DNA from: Paramacrobiotus metropolitanus | Lineage: Eukaryota; Tardigrada; Eutardigrada; Parachela; Macrobiotidae | Direction of reading: 5' to 3' | Length of the DNA: 64,000 bases | NCBI RefSeq assembly: GCF_019649055.1 | Contig: NW_026570244.1 | Location: 1,116,001 to 1,180,000 of the forward strand | In this document: positions 44,060 through 55,556 of the stretch, piece after piece | Layout: each line of letters starts with the position of its first letter | How positions within the stretch are numbered: position 1 is the first letter of the stretch | Program-made: the position numbers and the translations under genes | The notes under the pieces: generated by a model | Databases searched by the model: none | Seen by the model: only the letters and a program-made list of their open reading frames with translations | What the model was told of the DNA's origin: nothing

Positions 44060-44715
44060 CGGAAATCTGGGAGTGTGACATTTCGCCGCAATTAAATTCG
44101 ACGCACGACTTTTCGCCGCGAAGAAATTTCGCCGCGGGACATTTTGACGCTGGGACACTTCCGTTAGGGACAATTAGCATTGAGACATTTTGACTTTGCG
44201 ACATTTTGACGCATGACGTTTGGTCGCGGACACTTCGCCGCAGAAGCATTCGACACGCTTAATTTTCGCAGTTTTTCTGGGTTTCTTGGGGGATTTTCTT
44301 AAGTCTTATGGTCTTCTTAAGCTGTTCTAAGGCTATTCTTAGGTTAGCCTTAGGTTATTCTTAGGCTATTCTTAGGTTATTCTTAGGTTTCTTAGGCTAT
44401 TCTTAGGTTTCTTAGGTTATTCTTAGGTTTCTTTGGGTTTCTTAGGTTATTCTTAGGTTTCTTTGGGTTTTAGCTTTGGTATTTTAAAGGTTTTCCTGCT
44501 AAAATGGACTTTTCGTCAAAACAGCTCTGCGGCGAAATGTTTCGGCGCCGAAACGGCCGGACGACGAAAAGTCTCGCGGCGTAATGTCCTGCCGGTTAAA
44601 TGTCCGGCGACGAAGCGTCGCAAGGCGAGATGACCTTGCGGCGAAATGTCTGCGACCAAAAGTCCTGCAACGAGTTGTCGGTGGCGAAATGTCGCGGTGC
44701 CGTATGTATACTGAA
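44060..44715. mobile_element. foldback element with GACATTTCGCC subrepeats and a TTCTTAGG core
   Basis: The left arm carries units like GACATTTCGCCGC and TTTTCGCCGCG. The right arm carries the inverse (GGCGAAATGTC, GGCGAAATGTTTCGG). Between them, 44285-44475 is a tandem array of TTCTTAGGTTA/TTCTTAGGCTA units. Frames inside are artefacts of the repeats. Confidence 0.7.
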
Positions 44716-45273
44716 TTCGCCAGCTTATTTCTTCCTATTGGAACTCAACTGCACGATTTGACTTCTGCGTTATGCTTGTTCCTTGATTCGTGTTTCCGTA
44801 TAATTATGCTGTTTAACCTGTTCATATATCAGTAATGGCCTGTGGCACACATTCCTGAATTTCAAACGCCAATTAGTTTGCGAACTATTTGATCGTCCAG
44901 CAATGTGTTAAGGCCCGCTGTGTATATGCTGAAAATGGCAAGTACAGATACGTATTAGTCAGCGGATACATCCGAAAAACGTTCCAGTTTCCACATTTCC
45001 GCCAAGCAGCCTACTGGTATTTAAAATTTTGTGTCTTCAAACTTTTTGCGTCAATTTTTGCGTCAAGTTTTGCTTCAGGTTTTGCGTGTAGAGAACGGTC
45101 TAATGGTTTTGATGAGTATCGAGCTGACAAAAACGAAAAAACGGCGGAGTAAGGTTTGTCTCATCAACGGAACAGCACCAGTCTATTAAAGTCCTGGCTG
45201 ACATGGACTTTTCAGTTTTCAGTCGCACGAGAGTGGTGGGAAGGCCTTAAGTAAGACGCAAAGAGGGTTAGTT
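44716..45273. other. intergenic 3' flank of the CUB gene
   Basis: A short TTTTGCGTCAA-type repeat lies near 45045-45085. No gene is supported. Confidence 0.4.
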
Positions 45274-45985
45274 TCATCGGAAGCCGGTGAGGGCCGGTGG
45301 GAAGAAGCTGGGCACGTCGTAGTCCAGCGCGGCGTGGACGCTGGCGTTGTCGGCGTTGCGGGCGTCCTCCCACAGGAAGATGAGGCCCAGGCCCTTGGTC
45401 ACGCCCAAGGGGAAGGCGCTGGGGCACAGCTCCACCACCACGGACGCCCCCGGCGCCGTGAAGCTGACCTCGGCGTCCGCCGGGCCGCTGCCGGCTTCCG
45501 CGCCGCGGTACAGCAGCACTGCTAGAAGATTAGAACACAGCATTATGCATTGGAAAACCGGACGGTGAGGCGTCGCTACCGTTGCTGGTCGGTGGCGCCG
45601 TCGTCGGCGAGAGATCGGGAGTGGCCAGTGGGATGTCCGCCGCGTGCGTGGCGGTGGCGACGGCGCTGTCATGGGGAGTGGAGCAGACGCGGTTGGCGCC
45701 TATCACAGCGGGGTCGGCCACCAGCAGGTAGTCCATGGGCCGCAGCACCAGGTAGGGAAAGGTCACGCGCACCTACAACGTTTTTAATAAGCGTAAGAAC
45801 GGGACGCGGTACTGAATGACAGAATACTAATATTATACCTTGCCGGTGGGCGAGGGCAGCCGAATGGTCCAGCGGCATTTCAGGCCGAAGACGTAGGGCC
45901 GCTGCGGGAAGTCGGCCGGGTAGGTCAGGTTGCCCAGGACGCGCGCAGGGTACTGCCGCAGCGAGGACTCAGCAGAGCATGGCGC
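45274..45985 (-). CDS. CUB-domain extracellular protein, N-terminus unresolved
   Basis: Exons read on the minus strand: 45985-45839, 45772-45559 and 45521-45274 (stop TGA). They join in phase through a 66-bp and a very short 37-bp intron. The product has the CUB pattern: a first cysteine (APCSAES), YPARVLGNLTYPADFPQRPY, then C-R-W-T-I-R-L-P, VRVTFPYLVLRPMDYLLVAD and a later L-I-F-L-W-E-D strand. A Ser/Thr/Pro-rich loop (about 45565-45660) is inserted. CUB domains are extracellular interaction modules. A Leu/Val-rich stretch at about 46305-46370 (minus, ending at a GTAAGA donor) could be the signal-peptide exon, but no ATG is in frame. Confidence 0.6.
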
Positions 45986-46070
45986 CTGCGATCGGCAGGT
46001 TATTTGTAAACTACTCAAACTACCGGTCCGGATACTTTGAGTCATACTCATAAACGACTCCTATGCACCG

Positions 46071-46926
46071 GTACGGATATTATAGGTCACACTCATAAGC
46101 GACTCTGCTTACTCTAGTGCTCATGGCTAGCACAGCAGCTGCATGTACCCGTATATCTGTGCATATATGGGTGACCTTTGACGTACTTAACAGGCAGCTG
46201 CCGCTAATGAGTACTCACTTATCAATTAACGCAGTTAACGGTCATTAGCCAAAAAAATTCGTTTGAGAGGGAATGTTCAGTGCAGCTATCTTACTGCTTT
46301 GCAAGGACGCAACGGCGACGGCGCCGATGAGCAGCTGCAACCGCACCACCGGCACCGGCGAACTGGACACTGATAACCGCCACCTGCTTACGCAGATAAC
46401 GCTCACTCCTCGCAAGTCGACTGGCTAGTAGCTGGTATAGCGCGGCACAGCTTATATTTATTTTTGACTGAGAAAATAGACGGTGAAGTATGGAGAGTTT
46501 TCTGGCTGACTGTCGGCGCTGCTGGATCTTTCAATGTACACGAGCAACAGATTATAGTTCAGCCGAAAGCAGGCAGAACTTTGGAATGAGCTCCATCGCA
46601 GTGCTTGAGTTAGCTGAGTGAACAGTAAAGCGTGAAATTAATAACAATAAATTGAGTAAATTATACAAGTAAGCTGTTAGTAATGAGTGACTTTTTAACT
46701 TTTCTTTAGCTAATAAAAAATAAGCTAACAGGATGAAGTTGAATAGGGTTATGAATTGTTTGTTAGGTGAATGAAATTTCCCGTCTGTCATTTTATAAAT
46801 TGATTATTTTATTAATTAATATAATAGAATAAATTATAACTAATCGATAGTTAGTACTGACTGAATGAGTGAGGACGTTGAATACATTAACTGTATATCC
46901 ATATCAGTATTTTTGCCTAAGCGACG
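46071..46926. other. intergenic between the CUB gene and the truncated protease
   Basis: It may hold the 5' exon of the CUB gene (near 46305-46370). From about 46873 it aligns with the upstream flank of the full protease (GACGTTGAATACATTAA). Confidence 0.4.
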
Positions 46927-47493
46927 ATGCGGTGGAGCGCAGCGCCGTTGCTGAGCGCACTTCCGGTCGGCTTGCTGCTGCAGCTGCTGCCCACCTGGCT
47001 GCTGCTCCTCTCCGACGCCGTCACCGCCCAGTCGCAGCAGCTGCAGTGCGGCTCGCCCAAATCCTTCGACGTCATCGCGCTCTGGCAGCAGTTCAACCGC
47101 TCGTACGACACCTGCGCCACCCGACTAATCCATTATAAATTATTCATACACCTACATGTAATTTTCCTAATTAATGACCCCAACCCCATCCCGCTGCGCT
47201 TCGTCTACCTACAGATCCTGGACAACAACCGGCGCCTGTGCAGCTTCAACGCCGGCACGGACGCCGACCTCTTCCTGTGCGCGGGGGACGTGGTCGGCCA
47301 GGATTCCTGTCAGGGTGATAGCGGTGGGCCGCTTTTTGCCTGGGACACGGGGAACAAGGTGTACTACTTAGCCGGCATCGTTTCCTTCGGGGAGGGCTGC
47401 GCGCGCGGCACCGGCGGTCAGTACACCAAGGTGCAAAAGTACCTGCCCTGGATCCGGCAGAACGGCCAATCAACTGGGCTCGGTATCGTCTAA
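46927..47493 (+). pseudogene. truncated protease copy: signal exon fused to catalytic-Ser exon
   Basis: A duplicate of the gene at 12979-14516 lacking about 1 kb: exons 2-4, most of intron 1 and the start of exon 5 boundary. The first part matches exon 1 (start [15 protein letters not shown]). The donor GTACGTAAT has become GTACGACAC, destroying the GT. Retained intron sequence is then read through ([16 protein letters not shown]) directly into exon 5 (DDP in the parent; N-D-P-N-P here). The result is one open frame of 188 residues with signal peptide and GDSGGP but no activation site, no catalytic His and no Asp. It cannot be an active protease. Its 3' flank also matches the parent. Confidence 0.88.
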
Positions 47494-48036
47494 GAAGGAA
47501 ACATATGCAGTCCAGTCCAATAATCCACCGGATGTTTTATTCAGTCAGCTGGTATATGCGCCGGGGCATTGTTTTTACACATTTCCGGCGTGCTATATAT
47601 GCCATCCAAGGTGACCTTAGCCGGCGAGGTTTTATTTTTGCACGAATTTTTTATTGCAACATTTTGTACTGCTCAAACGTAGATTTCTTCGTATCTATAT
47701 TGGATGATCAATCGCTGTGATAAAACAGAGATGCTGACCGAATTATCTGTACTTGCCTATGTATCTGTATAAGTATTTTAACTTCAAAATCATTACAGTA
47801 AGCATTGTACATTACTCATACGACAAATGTACACAACTATCCCCAGTCTCCAGTAGTCAACATACAAACAAAGGTTTTAAAAAAAAACTTTCTATCACGA
47901 TCCATGCACAAAGTGAAAATAACCATTAAGTGTGACTGTGTGAGCATCGAAGTGACAATCATAATTTACTGCAGAACTCAGCACAAATAGACAGAGAGCC
48001 CTATGATATCGATAGTTAATACGATTGGCGTATAGG
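47494..48036. other. 3' flank of the truncated protease; pre-insertion version of the Maverick site
   Basis: It aligns with 14517-14830 up to about 47789 (TATTTTAACTTCAAA). There, sequence continues ATCATTACAGTAAGC where the other locus has the LINE/Maverick insertion. Confidence 0.6.
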
Positions 48037-50284
48037 TCAGCTCCTGCTGCGCGGCTCCTGCTTCTCCCGCGTCCACTCGCCTGCCGTCCCGTGGACCGTC
48101 TGCGTAGCGGAATCTTTATGGTCCAACGCGACGCTCTGGTCGCTGGCTTTCCGCGGGAACTCGGCGCTGAACTGGCTCTCCACATCCTGCTCCGCCGGCG
48201 TCGGAGCGGACCCCGGTCCCGGCTGCAGCAGCCGCGTCTGGGTCAGCGTGATGCCCAGCGCCCCGAGTGGCGCCGTCAGGACGATGCACAGCACCGCCGT
48301 CGTCAAGATCTGCATTAATGCGTGTGAAGCCGTATTCCTTTGGGAGTAGGCGCTTACTGCTAACTTGTACGGGCTTCCTCACCTGAATGCCGATTCTCTG
48401 CACGGACAGCATGTATTCCTTGTCGAGGGGAATTGAGTGTGTCCCGGCTAGCGCCAGGACGGTGTAGTCGTAGACGCTGGAGCCCAGCGCCGCCTGCACC
48501 GTGGCCTTGGGCACCCAGGCGATACCGGCGAACACCCGCTCCTTCCAGCTCAACGCCCCGCCCATCGACATCACCAGCAGCGTCAGCAGGAAGCGCACGC
48601 TGGCGCCGATGCATATTACCGCGATGCTCAGGCCTGCAACATCACCACGCTACACTCACTGCAAAGGTCATGGGTTATTCTTAGCGTACCGATGGTGTCG
48701 GCTTGGATTTTTGACAGCGACACCGCCGCGCCGATAAGTCCGAAGAGGACGGGTTGAAAATACCTCCATAAAATGCCGAATTTACCCGATACCTCCTGTA
48801 CAAGTAATTTATTTGTAAAAATAAATAATACCGTAACTGTTTTAATAAAATATATTCAGTACTGAAAAGTTATATAGAAAATTAAAGGTGGAATTACCTT
48901 GAGCGACGCCGGATCATCATGGGCCCAGCGAATTCCGGCCACAAAGGCCATCAGCAGGCACGCCAACGGTCCGGCGCCGGCGTAACCGAAGGCATTCCCG
49001 CCGAACACCGCCACGATGCCGGCGGTCAGCAGGATGACGAAGCGGTAATCCGCTTTGCGGGGCTGTAACATTTCGTCGATCGAATCAACAATGCTGCATG
49101 AGAAGAGCGTGAAGAGACACCTACATGGCAATCGTGCGGGAAGTACCAGACCAGCAACCCAACCAGGGTCCCATAGGTCACTCCGATGGCGATCTGGATG
49201 GGCGCCAGGGCAACCTGCATGCCGATACCTTCTATACAACCAAGCATCTCTTACACAAATTGTACGTGTCGGGGTAGCAGTGAATCAGCTATGTCGGTCT
49301 CAAAAATTAAGCCATGCATATCTCAGTACTTGCTATAACAAAACGAAACCGCGAACACCGCTTTGGTCTTACCGGACGAGAAGCCGGCACTGACCAGCAC
49401 ACTCATGACGACGATAACGTAGACGTTCTCGATAGAAGCGGCGGCCATCAGCAGGATGGGCAGGCCCCGCTCCACGCCCAGCCCTTTCTCCTGCAGCACC
49501 AGCATCTCCGGCACCAGCACGGCCGGCGAGACGCCGCACAGCAGGAAGCCCAGGACGAAGGCCCACAACCACGGCAGGCCCAGCAGGCAGTGGACGGCCA
49601 CGGCGCCGAGGAGGGACTCGAGGGTGGCCGGGAGGAAGGCCAGCAGCAGGATGCTGCGTCGCAGCCGGCGCAGCACCACGACATCCATGCCCAGGCCGGC
49701 ACGGATCAGGATCATTACCAGGGCGATGCTGCGCAGGGCCGCCGACCACCCGGCATCAATGTGCGACGCCACGCTGATGTGAGGGACGTTCTGCAGCATA
49801 AAGCGATCAGCATTCCTATAAAAAAATACTAGATTGATATATGTAAAAAATGCATAAAAAAGATACTCAATCGCGTACCTAATAATTCCGGCAAGCGCAG
49901 TTTTAGCCCGATCTCCCCGCCCAGCATGGCGGCCATGCTGACCAGGCACAGTCCCCAGAAGTTGCTGCCGGGCAGCGCCTGCTGCTTGAGCAGCGTGAGG
50001 ACGCTCAGCCAGGTGAAGGCCACGCCGGCCAGCTTGGTGGCGTTGTAGGCCAGACGGCCGTGCGGCGGGCACTGCAGCGCGCGCAGCAACCGCTGCCGGC
50101 AGCTGGGCCGCTCCACTTCCGGTCCGTACTTAAGCAGCACTTTGTCGCGCAGACCGCTGACCAGCGGGTAGCGCATCCAGCGCGCCTTAGGCTGATCCGG
50201 TCCCGGGGCCGGCTTCATCGGATTCAGCTCCAGGCAGGGGCCGTCTGTGTCCTGGACACTCGCAACAAGCGTCGCCGGTTTCAT
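48037..50284 (-). CDS. SLC9B-type (NHA) sodium/proton antiporter
   Basis: Seven exons on the minus strand: 50284-49879, 49815-49373, 49231-49125, 49093-48898, 48795-48690, 48633-48383 and 48309-48037. The protein has a cytosolic N-terminus, then about a dozen hydrophobic segments (WLSVLTLLKQQALPGSNFWG, LVMILIRAGLGMDVVVLRRL, LPWLWAFVLGFLLCGVSPAV, VLLTAGIVAVFGGN-type, FQPVLFGLIGAAVSL, WVPKATVQAALGSS). V-S-P-A-V-L-V-P-E-M and W-V-P-K-A-T-V-Q-A-A are signatures of the NhaA/NHA superfamily. The ion-site motif, normally two adjacent acidic residues after A-A-G-S-F, reads A-A-A-S-I-E-N. Exons 1 and 2 join only if one T is added near 49807, and the exon 3/4 phase also disagrees. An upstream start at 50356 is possible. 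Confidence 0.85.
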
Positions 50285-50356
50285 CGCTCTACATGTACAA
50301 GATCGATTGGCAATATCACACTGCACAGATTGTGTCGTATTCATGTACCGAATCAT

Positions 50357-52910
50357 ACACGTCTGCTTGCCCGCGCCAATCAGACTGCCATATAAATGAT
50401 TATGCGATCGATTAGTGGAAAGGAAATGAAAATTAATGACTAAGTAAATGTGGTCCTAAATTCATAATAACAGCGGCCCTAATGCTAATGAAGAACGACT
50501 CGGGCATGCTACCATTACGTAAATTTACGTTGCACCAGCATGGACTCCATTCATGACGTCAAGGATAACACCTACGCCGCGGCCGCGGCCGCGGCAATGC
50601 GGAGAATACTCAGAATAGTCAACTGGAAGCCAACAACAATCATGACACAGCGGTTCGCACGTCTGTCTCTCATAAAACAATCCTATTCTAGTTAATCTAT
50701 GTAAGTCAATAGTGATACTGCATGTGTTAACGTTGTGCCGGCGCATTATTGGTCGAAGACTCAAAACAGCCGGAAGCTGCGGCTAACGTTGTATTACAGT
50801 GCACGCTGTTCCTGTATTTATTATCATGGGAGGCACACTGAGATATGGCTTGCAGTCGGCAGATCATCCCGCATAAAGAATTGAATCTTCACGATGAAAA
50901 CTGCCTACAGCGCCGATCAAGAACAGGATTGGCGAAAGAATTCGGCAGTAAATGTCAAATGATACATCCTACCTACTGTACCTGCACTCGACAACACTCA
51001 TAGACATACGGTGCATAGGTACTCGTATTGATCTGCCTGTCGAGTACGGCAGTTTCCCGTGTGCCGTATGTGCAGCAGAAGGGGTGACAAGACAAAAGCA
51101 ATCAACACTGCTGATAAACAGCCTTCGGGAACCATGTAACGTAGGGTGTTGTGTACAGTACATGCTACAGAAGCATCGTAAACTGGCTACTTACCAGCGA
51201 CAGCGGATATCTGGCGGCCGCTGCACGTCCCGGTTAATTCCTTCCGTCGACCGCGATTACAGTGCAGCGGCGGGCCTTCACAATGGACAACTTCTCTACA
51301 GGCCTGCAGTAACAACACCAGCAACAGGTAGCTGGGGAAATATTGGTCAGTGCTTGGCCGACGTCAAACCTATCCCGCAGGAATGGAAAACGGCGGCAGA
51401 TGACAAGCGAAAAGGAAAGGCTAGCCAGAACAGGATATTCCAGAATATCCGTTTCTGGCAAATTATTCGTTTGGGCTTAGTAAAGTACGAGTACCGATAA
51501 GAACGGCAAATGGTCTGATCTTTCCGCAGACGCTTCTGCAGTATTACGGCACTAAAGCAGTTCTGTCGATCCAACACTTCTGAGCCGCAAAGCAAGCAGC
51601 ACGTGCATGAGTGATGAGAGAAGCAGGCTTCTTCAACAGCAGCATTAAATTCAATCCATTTTCAGTGGACACTGGTTACGCTGGCGATGATGTCATCGAC
51701 TGAATATACCACGGAGTGGCCGGTCGGATGGGGGCTGCCCCTGCGATACAGGGCGCCTGACACCACGGACAACGGGCAGTACAAGTTAATACTTCTATGC
51801 AAGCAGTCAAGATTCCAGTTTCGTGCAGCGCACGTCCAAATGCCAATCTTTGCTTTTCCTTTTCAGAACGCCTGCCATTTACGCTTAGTTGTTTGTTTTT
51901 CCACGTCAAAATATGAACTAGAGTAGTACCACTAGAGTATTTGTCACCAAAATTGTTAGCCACATTTAATCATCCAAGTTCAAAACTGCAGTCAGCATTT
52001 ATGCGCAGTGCAGCATTATGCGCTGATGTCGAGCACTCTGCTCAGGGATCGAATTCTTTCGCGTTTGCAGTAATAAATATTCATTGATCCGATTTCGGAT
52101 TTCTTCAACTACAGAGTACTTCCCACTCCACGGGATGGTTTCCAAAGGAAATGTACGTATGTGAAGGATTTAGTGGCCGGAAGCGTCACGCGTACCTATA
52201 TATCTGTATATATATAGTATAACGTACATGTATTGCCTGATATGGTGAACTCAAATGCAGACACTCGTAAGAGGACCATGGTGCTTTTTATTTTGGTCCG
52301 CTTTAGGTTTCTGCAGTCATTATGCAGCAGTGCATGTTTCCAGCAATAGTATTATTATGCTGCTCGATGCCTACTCCAGTGTAGAAAGTTTAAAATAAGT
52401 ACACGGTATTCAGTATAACTATATTGTTTCAATATAACTTGGATTCTACGTACAGTTTGTTATCATAAGCTACGAAACCATCCACGAACCAGAGCATAAA
52501 ATTAGTAAAAATATCTATATCTCTCCGAAGCTAATCAAATGCGTAGCGTTAAAGGCCGCATACGGTAACTAGCGCTGATACAGTACGACTCGGAGTATAA
52601 CTGTATAAGTATTTAAGTAAAGTTTTTAAAACAACTTTTTCCCGCTTACACTCAGTACGGTACCGTATGCTGTTACAATTTTGTGTACGGCTCGTCGGCT
52701 TTGTAGATGTACTTACTACTTACATCTTATGCCACGAGTTACCTCTCCGGTGCCGATCAATAAAATAATAGCGTAAAATTTAACTTTTCTTATTTAACTT
52801 TGTATTACGGCAAGGTCATTGTAAGGCCTTATAAGAAATCCTTCTTCGACCAATATATATTTATAATGCAACAGTAAGAATGTCGTGCTTATCTAAATTC
52901 CTTTATGTGT
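50357..52910. other. long intergenic region, no gene supported
   Basis: A 182-residue plus-strand frame (50952-51500) has biased composition and no family pattern. A short CGGCCG tandem lies at 50577-50595. A (TA)n-like stretch is at 52194-52222. The last few hundred bases should contain upstream exons or the promoter of the F-box gene; they are not identifiable. Confidence 0.4.
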
Positions 52911-54796
52911 TGTTCATAGAAAACCAAGAATTTGCCAGGGTCGAGAGCGTTAACCCTCCGAAGCAGTAGCGCGAACCAGCGCGGCACGGAACGCGCCCGC
53001 CCGGTGGCGGTGGTGGTGCGGCACCCTGAAAGCGAGAGCGCGACGGTGCAGTGGTGCCTGGGCTTCCTGCCGACGCAGCCGGCAGCAGCCTCCCTTTCTG
53101 GATCGGGAGCCGACGAGGTGGCCAGCGTGGACTTGCGCTGCGAGCGCCTAGCCCCGCGCTCCTTCCCCTTACACGCGGTCTTTCCGCTCACCAGCGCTGT
53201 CGTCAACGTCTGGACCTATCCGGCGGTCGGCCAGCGCGTGCTGGTGGTGCCGCGCGCGGGTCTGGGTCACCGGCGCGATCCGCTGATCCTGCAGCCGGCC
53301 ACCGTCATCTCCTTCACCGGGTTCGGCGCAACGGGAGCGCTGTGCTGGTGCAGACAGCGGCCGATGGCGCCCGGCATCTCGTCCATCCCCGCCAACTGGT
53401 CGCCCACTTCGGCGAGGCTCCGCGACATTCACTACTGGGTACGGTTAAAGCTGGTAGAAGTGTTTGGGAGAATGGCAAGGGTTCCGCTGATGCCGGTACC
53501 ACGGTTCCGCGGGAGGGCGGGGTCAGCAACGTCGTTCCCAACGAGTGCGACGGTCACGACACTCGTTTAAAAGGTGGGCAGCGACGCCTGCGAAATTGTT
53601 ACAAGGTCTGCTTATCACGTTGTCCTGATAGATGATGATGATGCAGAGCGGGATGCCGGTTCTGCAGCCCTGTCGCTGGACACCATCGAGGGCATCCTGG
53701 AGCATGTAGACATGCTCACGCGGGCCAGACTGCGAAGGTACAGTACGAATGCAATCCCGGGCTGCTAACATTTCGGCCCAGATGTGCAGTTTTTAGGGTC
53801 TGTTCAGCGTGGAACGCGCTGCTGACCACGCGACCGGCACTGCGTCAGCACGTGACCTTTGACTTCCGGCTGCGTCCAACCAGCGCCAACCTGTCCGACG
53901 ATATGTTCCTCCTGGGCCGCGCGCTCTTCCGCTGCTTGACCGGCGACGTGCAGACGCTGACGCTGCGCCACTGGACGCCGGGGTTGGCGCAGATCTACAA
54001 CGGCAACGCGGACCTCGTCGTGCTGGCCTATATCCTGCCCTTGGTGGTCAGCGGGCCGGTGCCGCGCCTCGTGCTGCAGCACTGCATCGTCCAGGAGGAG
54101 ATCAGCCTCAACTGGCGCGACCGGCGTGCCATGTACCCGCGGAGAACAAGTGCCGACAACCCCGTCGGCGTTGCGTTGAGGAGTCCGCTGCACTGGGTGA
54201 GCCCAATGGTGCTCATGTGTCGCCGGCTGATTGTCCGCGACTACGTCATGCAGGACGTCTTCCGCCGGTTCAAGGGATTTAGCCTGTTTGATCCGCCGTT
54301 CCAGCACACGTACACTTGGCTGAAGGGAGCGCGTGCCGTGGACATCCGGGTGGCCGACGCCCGTCTGGACGCTACCAGCGACACCGACACCATTCTGAGT
54401 GTGGTCATTCAGGCGATGGAGACGGCCGTGGCGCCGACAGTGTCCGCCGCCATGGACAGCGCCGTAAAGGTCATGCTGGAGTACTGGCGCTCGCTGCCGG
54501 CGGAGGAGGCCCACCGCTACTGGGCGGTGGTCAAGGCGGTACTGGCACTGTGAGTCAGGCTCAAAGCTGATGGCCACTATAACTATAACTAGCAGAGCGT
54601 TTTGTTGGACTACAGCACTGACCCGCGCAACCCCGCATGGCATCTGCCGCCGGAGTTGGACGGTGCGGAACTGGATCCGGTTGTGGAGTTGGCCGTGCCG
54701 GCGGCGGCGATGCGTCTCAGTCCGTTGACCATTCTGGCCATCCACAGCATCTGCGGGCCAGCCAGTGTCCGTGCCGACGCAGCCCCTGGACCATAG
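52911..54796 (+). CDS. local-family F-box protein, middle gene
   Basis: Coding from an acceptor (TTCATAG ending at 52920). The N-terminal part (PVAVVVRHPESESATVQWCL, SFPLHAVFPLTSAVVNVW) changes frame near 53330 into VLVQTAADGARHLVHPRQLV and ends at 53573. Exon 53632-53737 carries the first half of an F-box (LSLDTIEGILEHVDMLTRARL). Exon 53797-54549 completes it (VCSAWNALLTTRPALRQH) and adds a long C-terminal region. The last exon is 54598-54796. Introns are 58, 59 and 48 bp and in phase. F-box proteins recruit substrates to SCF ubiquitin ligases. The C-terminal region has no recognised repeats. The frame change near 53330 is a probable indel. Transcription start and first Met are not found. 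Confidence 0.65.
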
Positions 54797-55556
54797 TTCA
54801 CTTATCCCATAGTCCATACTGTAATTTAGTGAGCTTGCACCGGCCATCGGAGTTTATACACGTTTGCCGGCTCCGGCCGAACGTTGACATCAAAAAACGA
54901 ACGCCTATTTGAGTGGCTGCCTATTGCCGTGATCGGCTGAGGCTGTGTAATCATTACAAATATCTTTTACTTTTATAGCAAACTTGTCAGTGTATTATAT
55001 CGCCAATCTCAATAGAGCAGTAAAAATATTAGAAACGAATTTTGTGTACCTGCCGATCTGCGTATACAATTGCGAATCATGGGAACCTTAATATTCTTCG
55101 TAATGGTCAAACTGTCCCGAACTATTACTCGCACGTTTCATTGGACGGTCCAGCAACAGATTTTACGCTCAATAGCCACAACAGATCATAACTTTGGACA
55201 CCGATTAATTTCGAATAATAATGCTCTACTGGTTTTTCCTGTAGTGTACTTATGCTTGGGACAAACTTCGCTCAACCGTCTTATTTATTCGGAATCATTT
55301 CGGATAGCATGGCGTTCAGACCATCTAGTTCTGTTGCAAAGTGTCAAATGCGCACAAACAACCGAGAATTCAACAAAAACTTCAGATAGCGAAATCGACT
55401 AACGAACCGTTCCATCGGCTTACATCAGCTTGAGATCCATAACTATATCACAACGATGTGACCCACAATTTGTTACAACAGTGTAAATTTCCTTTAAGTC
55501 AGATACACACTGACAATCATCGAGCATCAACCACGTAGTCACAAGCTTTGCGAGAT
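54797..55556. other. intergenic between convergent genes
   Basis: 3' ends of the F-box gene (plus) and ZDHHC16 (minus) meet here. No gene is supported. Confidence 0.5.

Noticed and set aside
48025-49832. Plus-strand frames over the antiporter gene
   Set aside because: They are antisense shadows of the seven minus-strand exons.
50952-51500. 182-codon plus-strand frame
   Set aside because: Composition is random-looking, there is no splice or family signal, and the GC content is unlike the real exons here.
53804-54847. 347-codon open frame on the minus strand
   Set aside because: It is antisense to the F-box gene exon, has Arg/His/Gln-rich shadow composition and lacks any family motif.
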